Positions 1 to 8,037 of a stretch of DNA of 18,568 nucleotides are shown here, piece by piece (position 1 is the stretch's first letter; every line of letters starts with the position of its first letter). A program made the translations under genes and the position numbers. The DNA comes from Betaproteobacteria bacterium (GTDB lineage: Bacteria > Pseudomonadota > Gammaproteobacteria > Burkholderiales > Usitatibacteraceae), in contig JAAOZZ010000332.1 in NCBI GenBank assembly GCA_012274175.1, forward strand, positions 1 through 18,568, in the 5' to 3' direction. The notes beneath the pieces were generated by a model. That model was not told the origin of the DNA, did not search any database, and worked only from the letters and a program-made list of their open reading frames with translations.

Positions 1-339
1 GCCAGGAAATTGGACGGCGCGACGGGTCGCGCCGCGCCTGGCGCGTCTTCGGGTGAGACCGGCTCGTACGACGACGTGACAGGCATCATGTTCCCGGTTC
101 GAGTGAGCATTGCGGGTGTCGGTTGGCTGACATACGGCGCCGCCCACCCCTGATTCAATATCGGGCGATTCCACTCCAACGCGCCGTTCCCCGTTTGCTG
201 CAAGGCAGCATCCGGCAGCCTACGCGACATCGCCAATCTCACACTGTATTCGATATTCCTGGAAGCGCGACAAGGATGGGGCGTCAAGGACCCCTCCGGC
301 TTCGACCCAGACCCGATCATTGAGCCCAGGAGGCTAGGG
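1..339 (+). other. Unassigned left edge, possible C-terminal gene fragment
   Basis: No gene is recognised here. Frame 1 is open from the window edge to a TGA at 151-153 (about 50 codons, mostly G/C in third positions) and could be the C-terminal end of an upstream gene, but it resembles no family I know. After that stop, frame 1 stays open and runs in frame into the DUF3604 gene at 340, with no ATG, GTG or TTG between 154 and 339. This stretch is therefore either leader or the remnant of a longer reading frame. The only regulatory element I can support is the AGGAGG at 328-333 in front of the next gene. Confidence 0.25.
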
Positions 340-2757
340 ATGAATAAGCTGACCGACCCGTCCGGAAATGCCGTTCAGAAGGGACTTTCCGAAAGTGAAC
401 TGCGCGAGCGACTTGGCCCCTATGTCGCGCCGGCCGGACTTTACGAGCGCAACAAGGCGCTACCCTTCGCGGGCCGCGTGGCCTGCAACCTCGACCGGCT
501 GGTTGCGGGAAGCTGGAGCGAAATCGTCATCGACTACGAGGTCGGCAGCTCGGGGGTCGCCGACGGGGCGTGGTTCAAGGCCACGTTCAAATTCTATTCG
601 GACTGGGCGCTCTTCCAGACGGTCGATCCGCAAGGCGCCAATTACGTGTCGGCGGAGTATCACGCCGGTCCCCTGGCGCCAGGCCAAAGTCCCGCCACCG
701 TGCAATCGCTCAAGGTTCGGTTCGATCAAAAGGGACACGAGCGCCCGTTCCAGAAGGCGGTGATCGTCGACACCGTCGACGGCTACCTCAATGCGGGAGA
801 CCACATCATTGTCCGTCTCGGGGACCGGCGCATGGGTGGGCCGGGGACGCGGGTACAAACCTTCGCGGAGGACAAGTTCCGATTCCGCTGCTACGTCGAC
901 CCCTTGGGAACCTCGCGCTTCGTGGCGGTTCCTGGAGACGTCGTCATCGATATCGTTCCGGGCGCGCCCGCGGCGCTATCGCTCGTCGGAGCGCGACTGG
1001 TAAGGCCCGATGTCCCGTTCTCCTTGAGACTCAGCGCGCACGATCGATGGGGCAATGCATGCGTCGGCACGGGAGGCTCCGCAGAAGTCATCGCGACCAT
1101 CGAAGGCGAGCAGGTCTACAAGAAAACGATCGCATTCAGCACCCAGGGGTGGGCTACTGCGGCACTCACGGACCTGCCGCGAGCCAAGGGCGAGCTCACG
1201 GTCGTAGCACGCATGCCCGGCACGCTGGACGTCTCGGATGCGATCCATTACGTCACGCTCGACGAGCGCTCTCCCTGTGCCCGGGTGTTCTACGGCGACC
1301 TCCATATCCACGCGCACGATACCGTGGGCACGAATAGCCCTGCCTATAACACCTCCTACGGGCGGGACATCGCGGGCCTGGATGTGATCTCCTATACAGC
1401 GAACGATTTCCAGATCACCGACGCCAACTGGCAGCTCGGCGTCAAGGCGATGGACGAATTCCAGAAGGATGGAGAACTGGTTTGCTACCCCGTGCAGGAG
1501 TGGTGCGGAAGCTCGGCCGCGGGGGGAGACCACAACGTGGTGTTCCTTCATGGCAAGGAACCGGAGTTCCCGTACAACAGCAAAGGGGAGCACAACCGCA
1601 CACTCACATGGAACGAGGACATGAAGGGCACGGGAGTCGACCTCGGCCGCTGGCCCATCGAGGAATTGTGGCTTGCCTATGCCCATGACCCGGAAAATCA
1701 CCTCATCATGCCCCACGTCGGTGGGCGCCGATACATTCCCGACTGGCACCATCCGGAACTCGAGCGCCTGGTCGAGATCACTTCCGCTTGGGGACACTTC
1801 GGCTGGCTCTATCAGGATGTGATCGGGCGCGGATACAAGCTGGGCGCATCGGCGAGCGGAGACGAGCACCGCGGCCGCCCGGGCGGTGGCCTGCCGGGAA
1901 CCCAAGTCTTCGGAACGAAGGGCGGGATCACCGGGATCATCGCGGATCGCCTCGATCGCCGGACCGTCGGCCGCGCACTGCGAGCCCGCCACACGTTTGC
2001 GGCCAGCGGCGAGCGCCTCGTTGCGCTGGCCAGCTGCGGAAAATTCATCCAGGGCGACGAATTCGATTGCAAGGGCAGGGCACTGATCGATTATCGCTTT
2101 CTCGGCAATACAGGCTGGGACGAGCTGGTTGCCTACGACCATAGCGGACCAATCTGGCGCCGCAATCTGCAGCGAGAAGCCGGGTATTCCGCGAGCCGCA
2201 TCCGGGTGCGCTGGGGTGGTGCGCGTATTCCAGACCGATATCGATGGGCTGAGTGGCGCGGCACGATCAGCATTACCAACGGCACGATCAACGGCTTCGC
2301 GGGTGGCGGATTCGAGCATCAGGAGGAATCCGTGTGGCGGGCGGGACCGATCGACATCGGATTTCGCACCGATACCTATGGTGACTCGGATTGCGCCGTC
2401 ATTGACATCACCAACCTGCGCGGCTGCAGGATCCGGATGTCCGGCAGGATCGACAGCTACGTGAAGGTCGGCAATCCGCTCGACGGCAACCCCTACGTGC
2501 ACTGTCCCACGTTCAATTGGGAGGTAAGCGGGGAAGAACTCATTTCGAAAGGCCATGTCCGTCTCGAACTCGGCGGCCAGGAGCTTTTCCTCGCGATCGA
2601 GCGCGTAACCGATTCGCCGCTGCCCCGTGACTTGGCCGGCACGTTGGAGATCGATCCGTCCAATGGTCCGCACGGATTCCGCCCCATCTATCTGTACGGG
2701 CGCCAGGCCGACGACGCGAAGGTGTGGACGTCCGCGATGTTCATTCGCTTCAACTAG
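340..2757 (+). CDS. DUF3604 family protein (PHP-like metal-dependent hydrolase fold), 805 aa
   Basis: A large protein with an N-terminal beta-rich part (about residues 40-310) and a C-terminal DUF3604/PHP-like part. The metal-site signature FYGDLHIHAHD is at about 317-327, followed by an E-W-C-G-S and G-G-D-H-N-V-V-F segment near 385-402, a PHVGGR motif near 460 and a SASGDEHRGRPGGG motif near 510. These His/Asp clusters are what DUF3604 shares with PHP phosphoesterases. No signal peptide or membrane segment is visible, so it is probably cytoplasmic. The start is fixed by a full AGGAGG at 328-333, six bases before ATG. It is convergent with the DASS transporter; the two stop codons are 53 bp apart and lie in a 6-bp inverted repeat (TAGCGG/CCGCTA) too far apart to be a terminator. 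Substrate unknown: the family is common in proteobacteria but poorly characterised. Family call firm, function open. Confidence 0.85.
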   Translation: MNKLTDPSGNAVQKGLSESELRERLGPYVAPAGLYERNKALPFAGRVACNLDRLVAGSWSEIVIDYEVGSSGVADGAWFKATFKFYSDWALFQTVDPQGANYVSAEYHAGPLAPGQSPATVQSLKVRFDQKGHERPFQKAVIVDTVDGYLNAGDHIIVRLGDRRMGGPGTRVQTFAEDKFRFRCYVDPLGTSRFVAVPGDVVIDIVPGAPAALSLVGARLVRPDVPFSLRLSAHDRWGNACVGTGGSAEVIATIEGEQVYKKTIAFSTQGWATAALTDLPRAKGELTVVARMPGTLDVSDAIHYVTLDERSPCARVFYGDLHIHAHDTVGTNSPAYNTSYGRDIAGLDVISYTANDFQITDANWQLGVKAMDEFQKDGELVCYPVQEWCGSSAAGGDHNVVFLHGKEPEFPYNSKGEHNRTLTWNEDMKGTGVDLGRWPIEELWLAYAHDPENHLIMPHVGGRRYIPDWHHPELERLVEITSAWGHFGWLYQDVIGRGYKLGASASGDEHRGRPGGGLPGTQVFGTKGGITGIIADRLDRRTVGRALRARHTFAASGERLVALASCGKFIQGDEFDCKGRALIDYRFLGNTGWDELVAYDHSGPIWRRNLQREAGYSASRIRVRWGGARIPDRYRWAEWRGTISITNGTINGFAGGGFEHQEESVWRAGPIDIGFRTDTYGDSDCAVIDITNLRGCRIRMSGRIDSYVKVGNPLDGNPYVHCPTFNWEVSGEELISKGHVRLELGGQELFLAIERVTDSPLPRDLAGTLEIDPSNGPHGFRPIYLYGRQADDAKVWTSAMFIRFN

Positions 2758-2810
2758 CGGATTCCGCCTGGAACGCGACTTGCGACAAGCCTCGAATGCC
2801 CGCCAGACCG

Positions 2811-4292
2811 CTACATCGGATATCCGATGACGGTCAGCCACAGCGGCTGCACCAGGATCACATAAAGATTCGCGATGACGGACAGCGGGGCGCCGAACTT
2901 GATCGCCTCCCACGTGCTCGTCCCGGATGCACCCCAGGCGATGAGAAACGCGGTGATCGAGATGGGAAGGAAGAAGGCGTAGCTCAGGCTGTTGATCACC
3001 ACCAGCGTGAATGGGAGCACGTTGTAGTGCAGTGCCTGGGCAATGCCGGCAACCAGCGGAACGAACGCCGCGCCCGCCGCGACCGCGCTCACGATTCCGG
3101 CTCGCGGGACGTGAAAGGCGAACACCAGGACCACCAGGACTACAAGCATCGGAAGATGCGCACTCTGGATCGGTGCGGCGACAAAATGCGCCAGCCAGGT
3201 CACGACCCCCGAATTGTAGAGGGCGGTGCTGAGCGATATCGCCCCGCCGAGAAGCATGAGGACATCCCAGAGCATGTGGCGATTGATCTCGCTGAAACGA
3301 ATGCCGCTCCATGGAACCAGCATCAGGAATCCGGCAAGCAGAGCGGTCATCCCCGGCTGCAACCAGCCGCCGATCCACAAGACCATCCCCACGGCGAGAC
3401 AAAGCAACGCCCATACCTCCGGCCACGTGATCCGGCCGAGGTCGTCTCGCATCTTGGCCAGCCCGGCTTCCGCGCCCGGCAGCTCAAGTCCCGTGAGCTT
3501 GAAGTACCACACTACGTAAGCGAAGACGACCGGCAGCAGGCCCCAGAGTGGCAGATTCAGCAGGAACCATTGGCCCCACGAGACATCGATGTGCTGCGCG
3601 CTCTTCAGGTATGCCACCAGGATCATGTTCGGGAAGTGGCTCGTGAGAATGAGCGGACCGATGAATAGGGGCATCAACCCCGCAATGAGATAGAGAATCG
3701 CGGTATTGATTCTGCGGGCTTCCGGAAGGTGCTCCTTCCCGTCCATGAATGAGGTGACGCCCTTGCAGACCGGCAGGAAAAGCGCGGTCTCGTTGACCAC
3801 GGGAATCACGGGATGGGTGACCAGCTGGGCGGCTGTCAGGCCGAGGAGGATCCGGGTCACTTTCGAGGATCGCGTAGTCGAGGCGATGACGAAAGCAATG
3901 CGCTTCCCAAGCGGCGTGCCCATCATGACCGCCGCGAGGAGGAAAGCCCCCGTCGCCAGGAAGAAGATGTCCTTGTTGAATGCATTGAATGCATCCGGAA
4001 TCTTCATGTGCGCCACGATCACCAGAAGCAGCGGCGAGGTGAGCCCGACCAGGGCCATCGGCAACGCATCCGCCACCATGCACGCAACGAACCACGAGAA
4101 GACACCGAGCACGCGTTGGCCCGTCTGGCTGAGCCCCGGAATGGCCGGGCCGAACGCGATCGCAAAGAGCAGCACGAATGCAAGGACCAGCCCGCCCGTG
4201 GCCCGCCACGGGACTGCGGGCATCCCATGGGCCCGGGCAAGGTCGGAAGGAATCGATTGGCCAATACGCGCTTCGGTCGCGGCGGTATTCAT
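2811..4292 (-). CDS. DASS/SLC13-family anion symporter, 493 aa
   Basis: An integral membrane protein with about 11-12 hydrophobic segments. It resembles the divalent anion:sodium symporter (DASS/SLC13, ArsB/NhaD-like) superfamily, which takes up dicarboxylates, tricarboxylates or sulfate. Two internally related halves each carry a loop like the family's Asn-Thr motif: V-V-N-E-T-A-L-F-L-P in the first half and S-L-S-Y-A-F-F-L-P-I in the second. Both diverge from the usual S-N-T form, so the substrate cannot be read off. The frame continues upstream, but ATG 4292 is chosen because GGAGGAG lies just before it and the hydrophilic N-terminus (MNTAATEARIG) is a natural beginning. It lies 157 bp downstream of a binding-protein-like gene on the same strand. 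The dyad TGTCGGC-CA-GCCGACA in that gap may regulate it. A link to the thiocyanate genes is not shown. Confidence 0.8.
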   Translation of the reverse strand: MNTAATEARIGQSIPSDLARAHGMPAVPWRATGGLVLAFVLLFAIAFGPAIPGLSQTGQRVLGVFSWFVACMVADALPMALVGLTSPLLLVIVAHMKIPDAFNAFNKDIFFLATGAFLLAAVMMGTPLGKRIAFVIASTTRSSKVTRILLGLTAAQLVTHPVIPVVNETALFLPVCKGVTSFMDGKEHLPEARRINTAILYLIAGLMPLFIGPLILTSHFPNMILVAYLKSAQHIDVSWGQWFLLNLPLWGLLPVVFAYVVWYFKLTGLELPGAEAGLAKMRDDLGRITWPEVWALLCLAVGMVLWIGGWLQPGMTALLAGFLMLVPWSGIRFSEINRHMLWDVLMLLGGAISLSTALYNSGVVTWLAHFVAAPIQSAHLPMLVVLVVLVFAFHVPRAGIVSAVAAGAAFVPLVAGIAQALHYNVLPFTLVVINSLSYAFFLPISITAFLIAWGASGTSTWEAIKFGAPLSVIANLYVILVQPLWLTVIGYPM

Positions 4293-4384
4293 TTTTTCTC
4301 CTCCCAGCCGCCCAGCGGCCCTGTCTCGGTGAGACCAAGCTCGCATGGGTGTTCGCTTCTTAGCATTCCGAAATGCGCCGCGTC

Positions 4385-4400
4385 TGTCGGCCAGCCGACA
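4385..4400. promoter_or_regulatory. Perfect 7-bp dyad upstream of the DASS gene
   Basis: TGTCGGC-CA-GCCGACA is a perfect inverted repeat with a two-base centre, 93 bp upstream of the DASS start and about 50 bp past the end of the upstream binding-protein gene. The short centre suits an operator for a dimeric repressor better than an RNA hairpin, and there is no T-run on either side. Function inferred only from symmetry and position. Confidence 0.35.
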
Positions 4401-4449
4401 TCGGGCGTTGGCCGTGGCTGGCGTGCGGTAGATTGCCGAGAGGGGGCGT

Positions 4450-5334
4450 CTAGCGAGCCGGGTCGAGCCCGTGGTCGCGGTACATGTGCGCGACTTCCTC
4501 GCCCAACATGAATTCAAGCAGGCGCGAGCCCCATTCCCCGCCATCCCCGACCAATGCAATCCCGGTCTTGCCGATTTCCTGGTCGGGATCGCCTTCGTGG
4601 GTAAGAGGCACCAAATCGAACATCCCTGGAAAGATGCGCGTGTAGCGCAGGGCGAGGTGGTGGAACACGACCGCGACGTCGGCACGATCATCGGCAAGGC
4701 ATTGCGGCGCTTCCCTGTGGTGAATGCTTTCGCCGTACACCACTCGGGACGAGGTGCCGGGGATGCGATCCAGGAACCCCATGTCGACACCGATGCGCGC
4801 CCCGACCCGCTGCAGCGTGGTCGCGTAGATCCGATAGCTGACCGACTCCTTTTGGGGATTCGAGAGAAAGAGCCGCACGTCTTCGCGGGCGAGATCGGCG
4901 CAACCGGCAATCCGCAGAGGATTGCCCTTGCGCACCAGCAGGGCGATTCCCCGGCTTGACGCGACGGCTTCGGGGTGGCCTACGGAGCCCTCCGCGTGCA
5001 GGCGCTCGAGGAGAGGGGTGGGCCCGATGAACACGTGCGGCCGGACCGAGAAACATAGTGAGCCCACGGCGAGAAAGCCGGCCTTCATGGCATCCGTCAC
5101 GACGCTGGGCGGCGTGGTGACGTAGAAGATGTCGCCCACTGCCCCATGGCGGCCGCGGAACGCTGCGAGCGCATCCGCGAGCGCCATGTGATGATTGCCA
5201 TCCGAGAAGACGACGAGCCTCGATACCCGCGGGTCGCCATGGAAGTCGAGGCAGATGTTCGATCCGGCTTGCGCGAAGCGGGGAGCGCCCGGAGGAAGCG
5301 GCGTAGCGCCTTCGTAAGGCCAGTCCAGCTGCAT
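4450..5334 (-). CDS. Periplasmic-binding-fold protein without signal peptide (ModA/TupA-like), 294 aa
   Basis: The sequence reads as a type-2 periplasmic binding protein of the molybdate/tungstate (ModA) sort. There is a segment after about residue 60 with A-L-A-A-F and V-G-D-I-F-Y-V-T-T-P-P, a hinge region with A-L-L-V-R-K-G-N-P near 150, and the characteristic R-L-F-L-S-N-P-Q-K-E near 175, which aligns with the S/A-N-P-E stretch of ModA-like proteins. There is no N-terminal hydrophobic stretch, so unlike ordinary ABC binding proteins it should stay in the cytoplasm. The start is supported by AGGAGGG (5343-5349) six bases upstream. No ABC permease or ATPase accompanies it; the next gene is a DASS symporter. 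It could be a cytosolic anion sensor, a regulatory domain, or a gene that lost its signal peptide. Confidence 0.6.
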   Translation of the reverse strand: MQLDWPYEGATPLPPGAPRFAQAGSNICLDFHGDPRVSRLVVFSDGNHHMALADALAAFRGRHGAVGDIFYVTTPPSVVTDAMKAGFLAVGSLCFSVRPHVFIGPTPLLERLHAEGSVGHPEAVASSRGIALLVRKGNPLRIAGCADLAREDVRLFLSNPQKESVSYRIYATTLQRVGARIGVDMGFLDRIPGTSSRVVYGESIHHREAPQCLADDRADVAVVFHHLALRYTRIFPGMFDLVPLTHEGDPDQEIGKTGIALVGDGGEWGSRLLEFMLGEEVAHMYRDHGLDPAR

Positions 5335-5363
5335 CGTTCGAGCCCTCCTGCATCATCCTGAGG

Positions 5364-5390
5364 GCGGATGGCGGGGAAGCCCCGATCCGC
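5364..5390 (-). terminator. Strong GC-rich hairpin separating the sulfur module from the binding-protein gene
   Basis: GCGGAT-gg-CGGGG-aag-CCCCG-ATCCGC folds into an 11-bp stem with one two-base bulge and a three-base loop. It lies between DUF1641 (ends 5473) and the next minus-strand gene (starts 5334). No U-tract follows on the minus strand, so it may be a weak or Rho-assisted terminator, or an RNA 3'-end stabiliser. It marks the likely downstream end of the scn transcription unit. Confidence 0.5.
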
Positions 5391-5472
5391 GCCCAGGTGC
5401 ATCAGCCCGATCCTACATCGAAGGCTTTCCGGGCAGATTTCGTGATGTTGGCTGGGACGATCGCTGCGCGTG

Positions 5473-5910
5473 CTATTTCGAAGAACCCGCTCCCCGCCTG
5501 TGCTGCTCGCGCAGGCTCTGGTTCAGGTGTCCGCCAAGCACCGCGAGGATGCGAAGGCCTTCCTGGGTTCCCGGGTTGCGGGCCGCGCTCAGCATTTCTC
5601 CGATGCCGCCCTTGGCCGGCGGGGCGATCGCAAGATCGCGGCTGGTGGCGCGCAGCGCTTCGGCCAGGCCGATCAGCAGCCGTTGGCTCTCCGGGTGGTC
5701 GAGCACCTGGAGCAGGCGCATCAGGCCCTTGTTGCGCGTGAGCCGGTCGAGCAGCGTGATGCCCTCGCTCATCGCCGAGGAGAGCCGCGTGATGATCTCG
5801 TCGGACATCGCGTCCTGGGCGGAGGTGACAAGCTGCGCGAACTCGACGAGCCGTTGCAGGTCGGCTCCCTCGACCGTCGCGGCGGGAGGTGCTTCCGTCT
5901 GGGTATTCAT
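5473..5910 (-). CDS. DUF1641 domain protein, 145 aa
   Basis: A small, mostly helical, soluble protein that looks like the DUF1641 family. After an acidic/Pro-Ala N-terminus (about 1-15) come amphipathic helices with L-L-D-R-L-T-R-N-K-G-L-M-R-L-L near 55 and G-I-G-E-M-L-S-A-A-R-N-P near 102, a Gly-rich turn, and a basic tail. DUF1641 proteins are often found next to FAD-dependent SQR-like oxidoreductases or formate dehydrogenase genes; their biochemical role is unknown. It follows the flavoprotein by 12 bp, with GAGAGGG before the ATG, so the two are almost certainly cotranslated. A partner or membrane-docking role for the flavoprotein is an inference from this pairing. Confidence 0.75.
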   Translation of the reverse strand: MNTQTEAPPAATVEGADLQRLVEFAQLVTSAQDAMSDEIITRLSSAMSEGITLLDRLTRNKGLMRLLQVLDHPESQRLLIGLAEALRATSRDLAIAPPAKGGIGEMLSAARNPGTQEGLRILAVLGGHLNQSLREQHRRGAGSSK

Positions 5911-5922
5911 GGCTGGGCCCTC

Positions 5923-7056
5923 TCAGAGCAGGCCGCGTACGCTGGTCCAGTACATCTGGTTGTAGGCCACCTTGAACCAATGCATGGGTTTCGATGGCGG
6001 TTTCAGGTCGGGCGGGTTGAAGTAGTTGAACATCGCATAGGTCGCGCGATCGTGGCCGGCCTCGATGAAGCAGTACACCTTGCCGTCGTAATCGCGCACG
6101 GGAGTGCCGATCTTCACGATCGAGGCCATGTTTTCGGCGAGCACCTCGGCCTCGAAATGGGCCGCCGAGCCGGTCTTGCTGACCGGCAGGTTGGTGGTGT
6201 CGCCCAGCACGAAGACGTTGTCGTGGCCCACCATGGAGAGCTTCTGGCGGTCGGTCGGGATCCAGCCGTCCTCGCCCAGCTTGTCGCGCTCGATCACTTC
6301 CATTCCGCGATGCTCCGGGATCGCGATCAGCAGGTCGTAGTGGGCCTCCGAGCCTTCCTCGCTCTTCACGATCTTGTTCTCGACGTCCACTTCCCGCATG
6401 TTGAAGAGCGTCTCGTACTCGACGCCGATGCGCTTGAATTCCGGCGTCGCCCATTTGGCCACGTTCTCGATGCTGTGGATGCGATTGATCGGGTAGTAGT
6501 ACTTGATCTGGACCTTGTCGCGGATGCCGCGCGACTTGAAGTAGTCGTGCAGCGAGAACGTGACCTCGACCGGGGCGATCGGGCACTTATGCGGAAGCCC
6601 CACGACGATGGCGACCTTGCCGCCCTGGAACTCGCGCAGGCGCCTGAACATCTTCATCGCCGATTCCTCGGTGTAGAAGAATTCGGCTCCCTCGGTCAGG
6701 CCGGGCGTCTCGTTGGGCACCATCCGCGAGCCCGTGGCGATCACGAGCATGTCGTACTCGTGGATCTTGCCGCTCGCGGTCTTCACGCGGTTCTGGTCGA
6801 GCTGGAACTGCTCGACGGGATCGACGTGGAACTCGATGGCCGGCTCGAGCAGGCTCGCCTGGTCGCGATAGAGCTGGTCGGGCGACATCTGCCCGAAAGC
6901 GACATACAGCAGGCCGGGCTGGTACATGTGCCGGTCGGAAGCCGAAAGCATCGTGAGGCGCACCTTTCCGGAGTCGGTTTCCGCCGACAGCCGCCGCGCG
7001 AGGTTGTTGGCGAGGATCGTCCCGCCCGTGCCGCCACCGACCACTAGGATTCTCAT
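5923..7056 (-). CDS. Sulfide:quinone oxidoreductase-like FAD flavoprotein, 377 aa
   Basis: A pyridine-nucleotide-disulfide-type flavoprotein of the SQR/FCSD class. The FAD-binding V-V-G-G-G-T-G-G is at 5-12, an A-T-G-S motif at 107-110, and the second FAD motif V-F-V-L-G-D-T-T-N at 281-289. The protein has only two cysteines: Cys158 in G-L-P-H-K-C-P and Cys329 in V-Y-C-F. These match the two redox cysteines that SQRs use to oxidise sulfide to sulfane sulfur while passing electrons through FAD to quinone. The C-terminal region (about 340-377) is aromatic and amphipathic, as expected for monotopic membrane attachment. The start at 7056 has AGGAG seven bases upstream and begins exactly at the Rossmann strand. 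It sits between tusA and DUF1641. It may belong to a divergent SQR type or act on another sulfur compound; the flavoprotein class is firm. Confidence 0.8.
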   Translation of the reverse strand: MRILVVGGGTGGTILANNLARRLSAETDSGKVRLTMLSASDRHMYQPGLLYVAFGQMSPDQLYRDQASLLEPAIEFHVDPVEQFQLDQNRVKTASGKIHEYDMLVIATGSRMVPNETPGLTEGAEFFYTEESAMKMFRRLREFQGGKVAIVVGLPHKCPIAPVEVTFSLHDYFKSRGIRDKVQIKYYYPINRIHSIENVAKWATPEFKRIGVEYETLFNMREVDVENKIVKSEEGSEAHYDLLIAIPEHRGMEVIERDKLGEDGWIPTDRQKLSMVGHDNVFVLGDTTNLPVSKTGSAAHFEAEVLAENMASIVKIGTPVRDYDGKVYCFIEAGHDRATYAMFNYFNPPDLKPPSKPMHWFKVAYNQMYWTSVRGLL

Positions 7057-7073
7057 CGGATTCTCCTGTCGCC

Positions 7074-7304
7074 CTACCTGGCCTTGCGGACCTTGATGTG
7101 CCAGACCTCTCCGACCTTCTCGCTGCCCAGCATGTCGTGGCCGGCCTTCGTGACCCATTCGGGAACGTCGTTGGCCGAGCCCTTGTCGGTCGACAGCAGC
7201 TCCAGCACGTCGCCCACCTTGGCGCGCTTCATGTGGGTGATGAGCTCCATCAGCGGCCCGGGGCAGTACGTGTTGCACGCATCGACGATCTTGCTTTCGC
7301 TCAT
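7074..7304 (-). CDS. tusA: TusA-family sulfur carrier protein, 76 aa
   Basis: A small single-domain protein with the TusA/SirA signature C-P-G-P (Cys14), preceded by a second Cys at 10, and the typical beta-alpha-beta-alpha-beta-beta size of about 75-80 residues. TusA proteins carry sulfane sulfur as a persulfide on the CPxP cysteine. In sulfur oxidisers they pass it between rhodanese, DsrE-type proteins and cytoplasmic oxidation systems. It lies 17 bp upstream of the SQR-like gene and just after a DsrE-family gene, the usual trafficking set. A purine-rich ribosome site (AGGAGGAC) precedes the ATG. This copy is more likely part of sulfur dissimilation than of tRNA thiolation, judging from its neighbours. 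Confidence 0.9.
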   Translation of the reverse strand: MSESKIVDACNTYCPGPLMELITHMKRAKVGDVLELLSTDKGSANDVPEWVTKAGHDMLGSEKVGEVWHIKVRKAR

Positions 7305-7350
7305 GGAACTGGTCCTCCTGGTGAGACTTCGTTCGGTCCCGGCGCCCCGG

Positions 7351-7737
7351 TCAAAAGGTGAGCAGCTGGCCGCCCTCGGCGTCGCTCAGGAAGCGCGTGA
7401 GTCCCGTCGGCGGTCCCAGCACGGGGTCGAGCCCGCCTTCCTCCACCTTGAGCAGGTCGACCGCCATCGAACACGGCAGGAGCTTCGCGTCGCCCAGCTC
7501 CGCGGCCTGGGAGAAAAGCTGCTTGAACGGCGGCACGCCCTTGCCCATGAGCGCTCCGAGCTCGCCCTCCGCCGGCGCCTCCGCGGAATGGCCCCTGACG
7601 AAATAGGGCAGGGCGTTCATCGAGAAGAACACCGTGACCTGGTCCCCGGACGCGGCCGCGACGGACGCGACCATCGCGGCCATCTGCAGTTTTTCCCGCG
7701 AGCCCGAGACGCAAACAATGTGAAGCCTTTGGGACAT
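7351..7737 (-). CDS. DsrE/DsrF-like family protein, 128 aa
   Basis: An alpha/beta protein of the DsrE superfamily. The N-terminal strand R-L-H-I-V-C-V-S-G-S is at about 4-13, and the predicted persulfide-bearing cysteine is Cys89 in L-L-P-C-S-M-A-V-D, the position where DsrE2/DsrE3-type proteins have their conserved Cys. It is probably cytoplasmic; no transmembrane helix is evident, although some DsrE2 proteins have one. DsrE-family proteins exchange sulfane sulfur with TusA, whose gene follows after 46 bp. GGAGG is placed before ATG 7737. The exact subfamily (DsrE2, DsrE3 or another) cannot be fixed by eye. Confidence 0.8.
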   Translation of the reverse strand: MSQRLHIVCVSGSREKLQMAAMVASVAAASGDQVTVFFSMNALPYFVRGHSAEAPAEGELGALMGKGVPPFKQLFSQAAELGDAKLLPCSMAVDLLKVEEGGLDPVLGPPTGLTRFLSDAEGGQLLTF

Positions 7738-7752
7738 GGCGCTATTTCCTCC

Positions 7753-8037
7753 TTACCATTTCTTCGACACGACGAGCTTCAGCGCCTGGTTACGCAGGGT
7801 GAGCTCGGCCACCAGCAGCTTCAGGCGCCGGTTCTCCTCTTCGAGCTCCTGCAGCCGCTTTGATTCCGAAGCCTTCGGGGCGCCGTGCTTCTCCCGCCAC
7901 CGGTAGAACGTTGTATCCGCGATGCCCAGCCTGCGGCAAAGGTCGCTCACCGACGCCCCGGCTTCAGCCTCGTCCAGCGCCGCGAGGATCTGCTTCTCGG
8001 AATATCGTGGCTTCGCTATCGCATTCTCCTCAGCCAT
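7753..8037 (-). CDS. Orphan HTH protein resembling IS3-family transposase OrfA, 94 aa
   Basis: The protein has the layout of IS3-group OrfA: an HTH (Y-S-E-K-Q-I-L-A-A-L to D-L-C-R-R-L-G-I-A-D-T-T-F-Y-R-W, about residues 12-48), then a leucine-zipper-like coiled coil (L-Q-E-L-E-E-E-N-R-R-L-K-L-L-V-A, about 62-80), and a stop soon after. No OrfB (DDE integrase) frame or terminal inverted repeats flank it. ATG 8037 overlaps the last codons of the NiCoT gene (stop 8030-8032), so translation is coupled. A GTG at 8061 gives eight more residues but lies deeper in NiCoT. The reading frame is intact and in register with the operon. It is either a domesticated DNA-binding protein or a remnant of an insertion. 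Confidence 0.75.
   Translation of the reverse strand: MAEENAIAKPRYSEKQILAALDEAEAGASVSDLCRRLGIADTTFYRWREKHGAPKASESKRLQELEEENRRLKLLVAELTLRNQALKLVVSKKW

Noticed and set aside
2755..2813. Terminator between DUF3604 and the DASS gene
   Set aside because: The TAGCGG/CCGCTA arms are only 6 bp and 47 bases apart; no compact hairpin or T-run.
976..3426. Very long open frame on the minus strand opposite the DUF3604 gene
   Set aside because: It is Arg/Pro/His-rich with no domain, crosses into the DASS gene, and lies opposite a protein with clear motifs; high-GC shadow.
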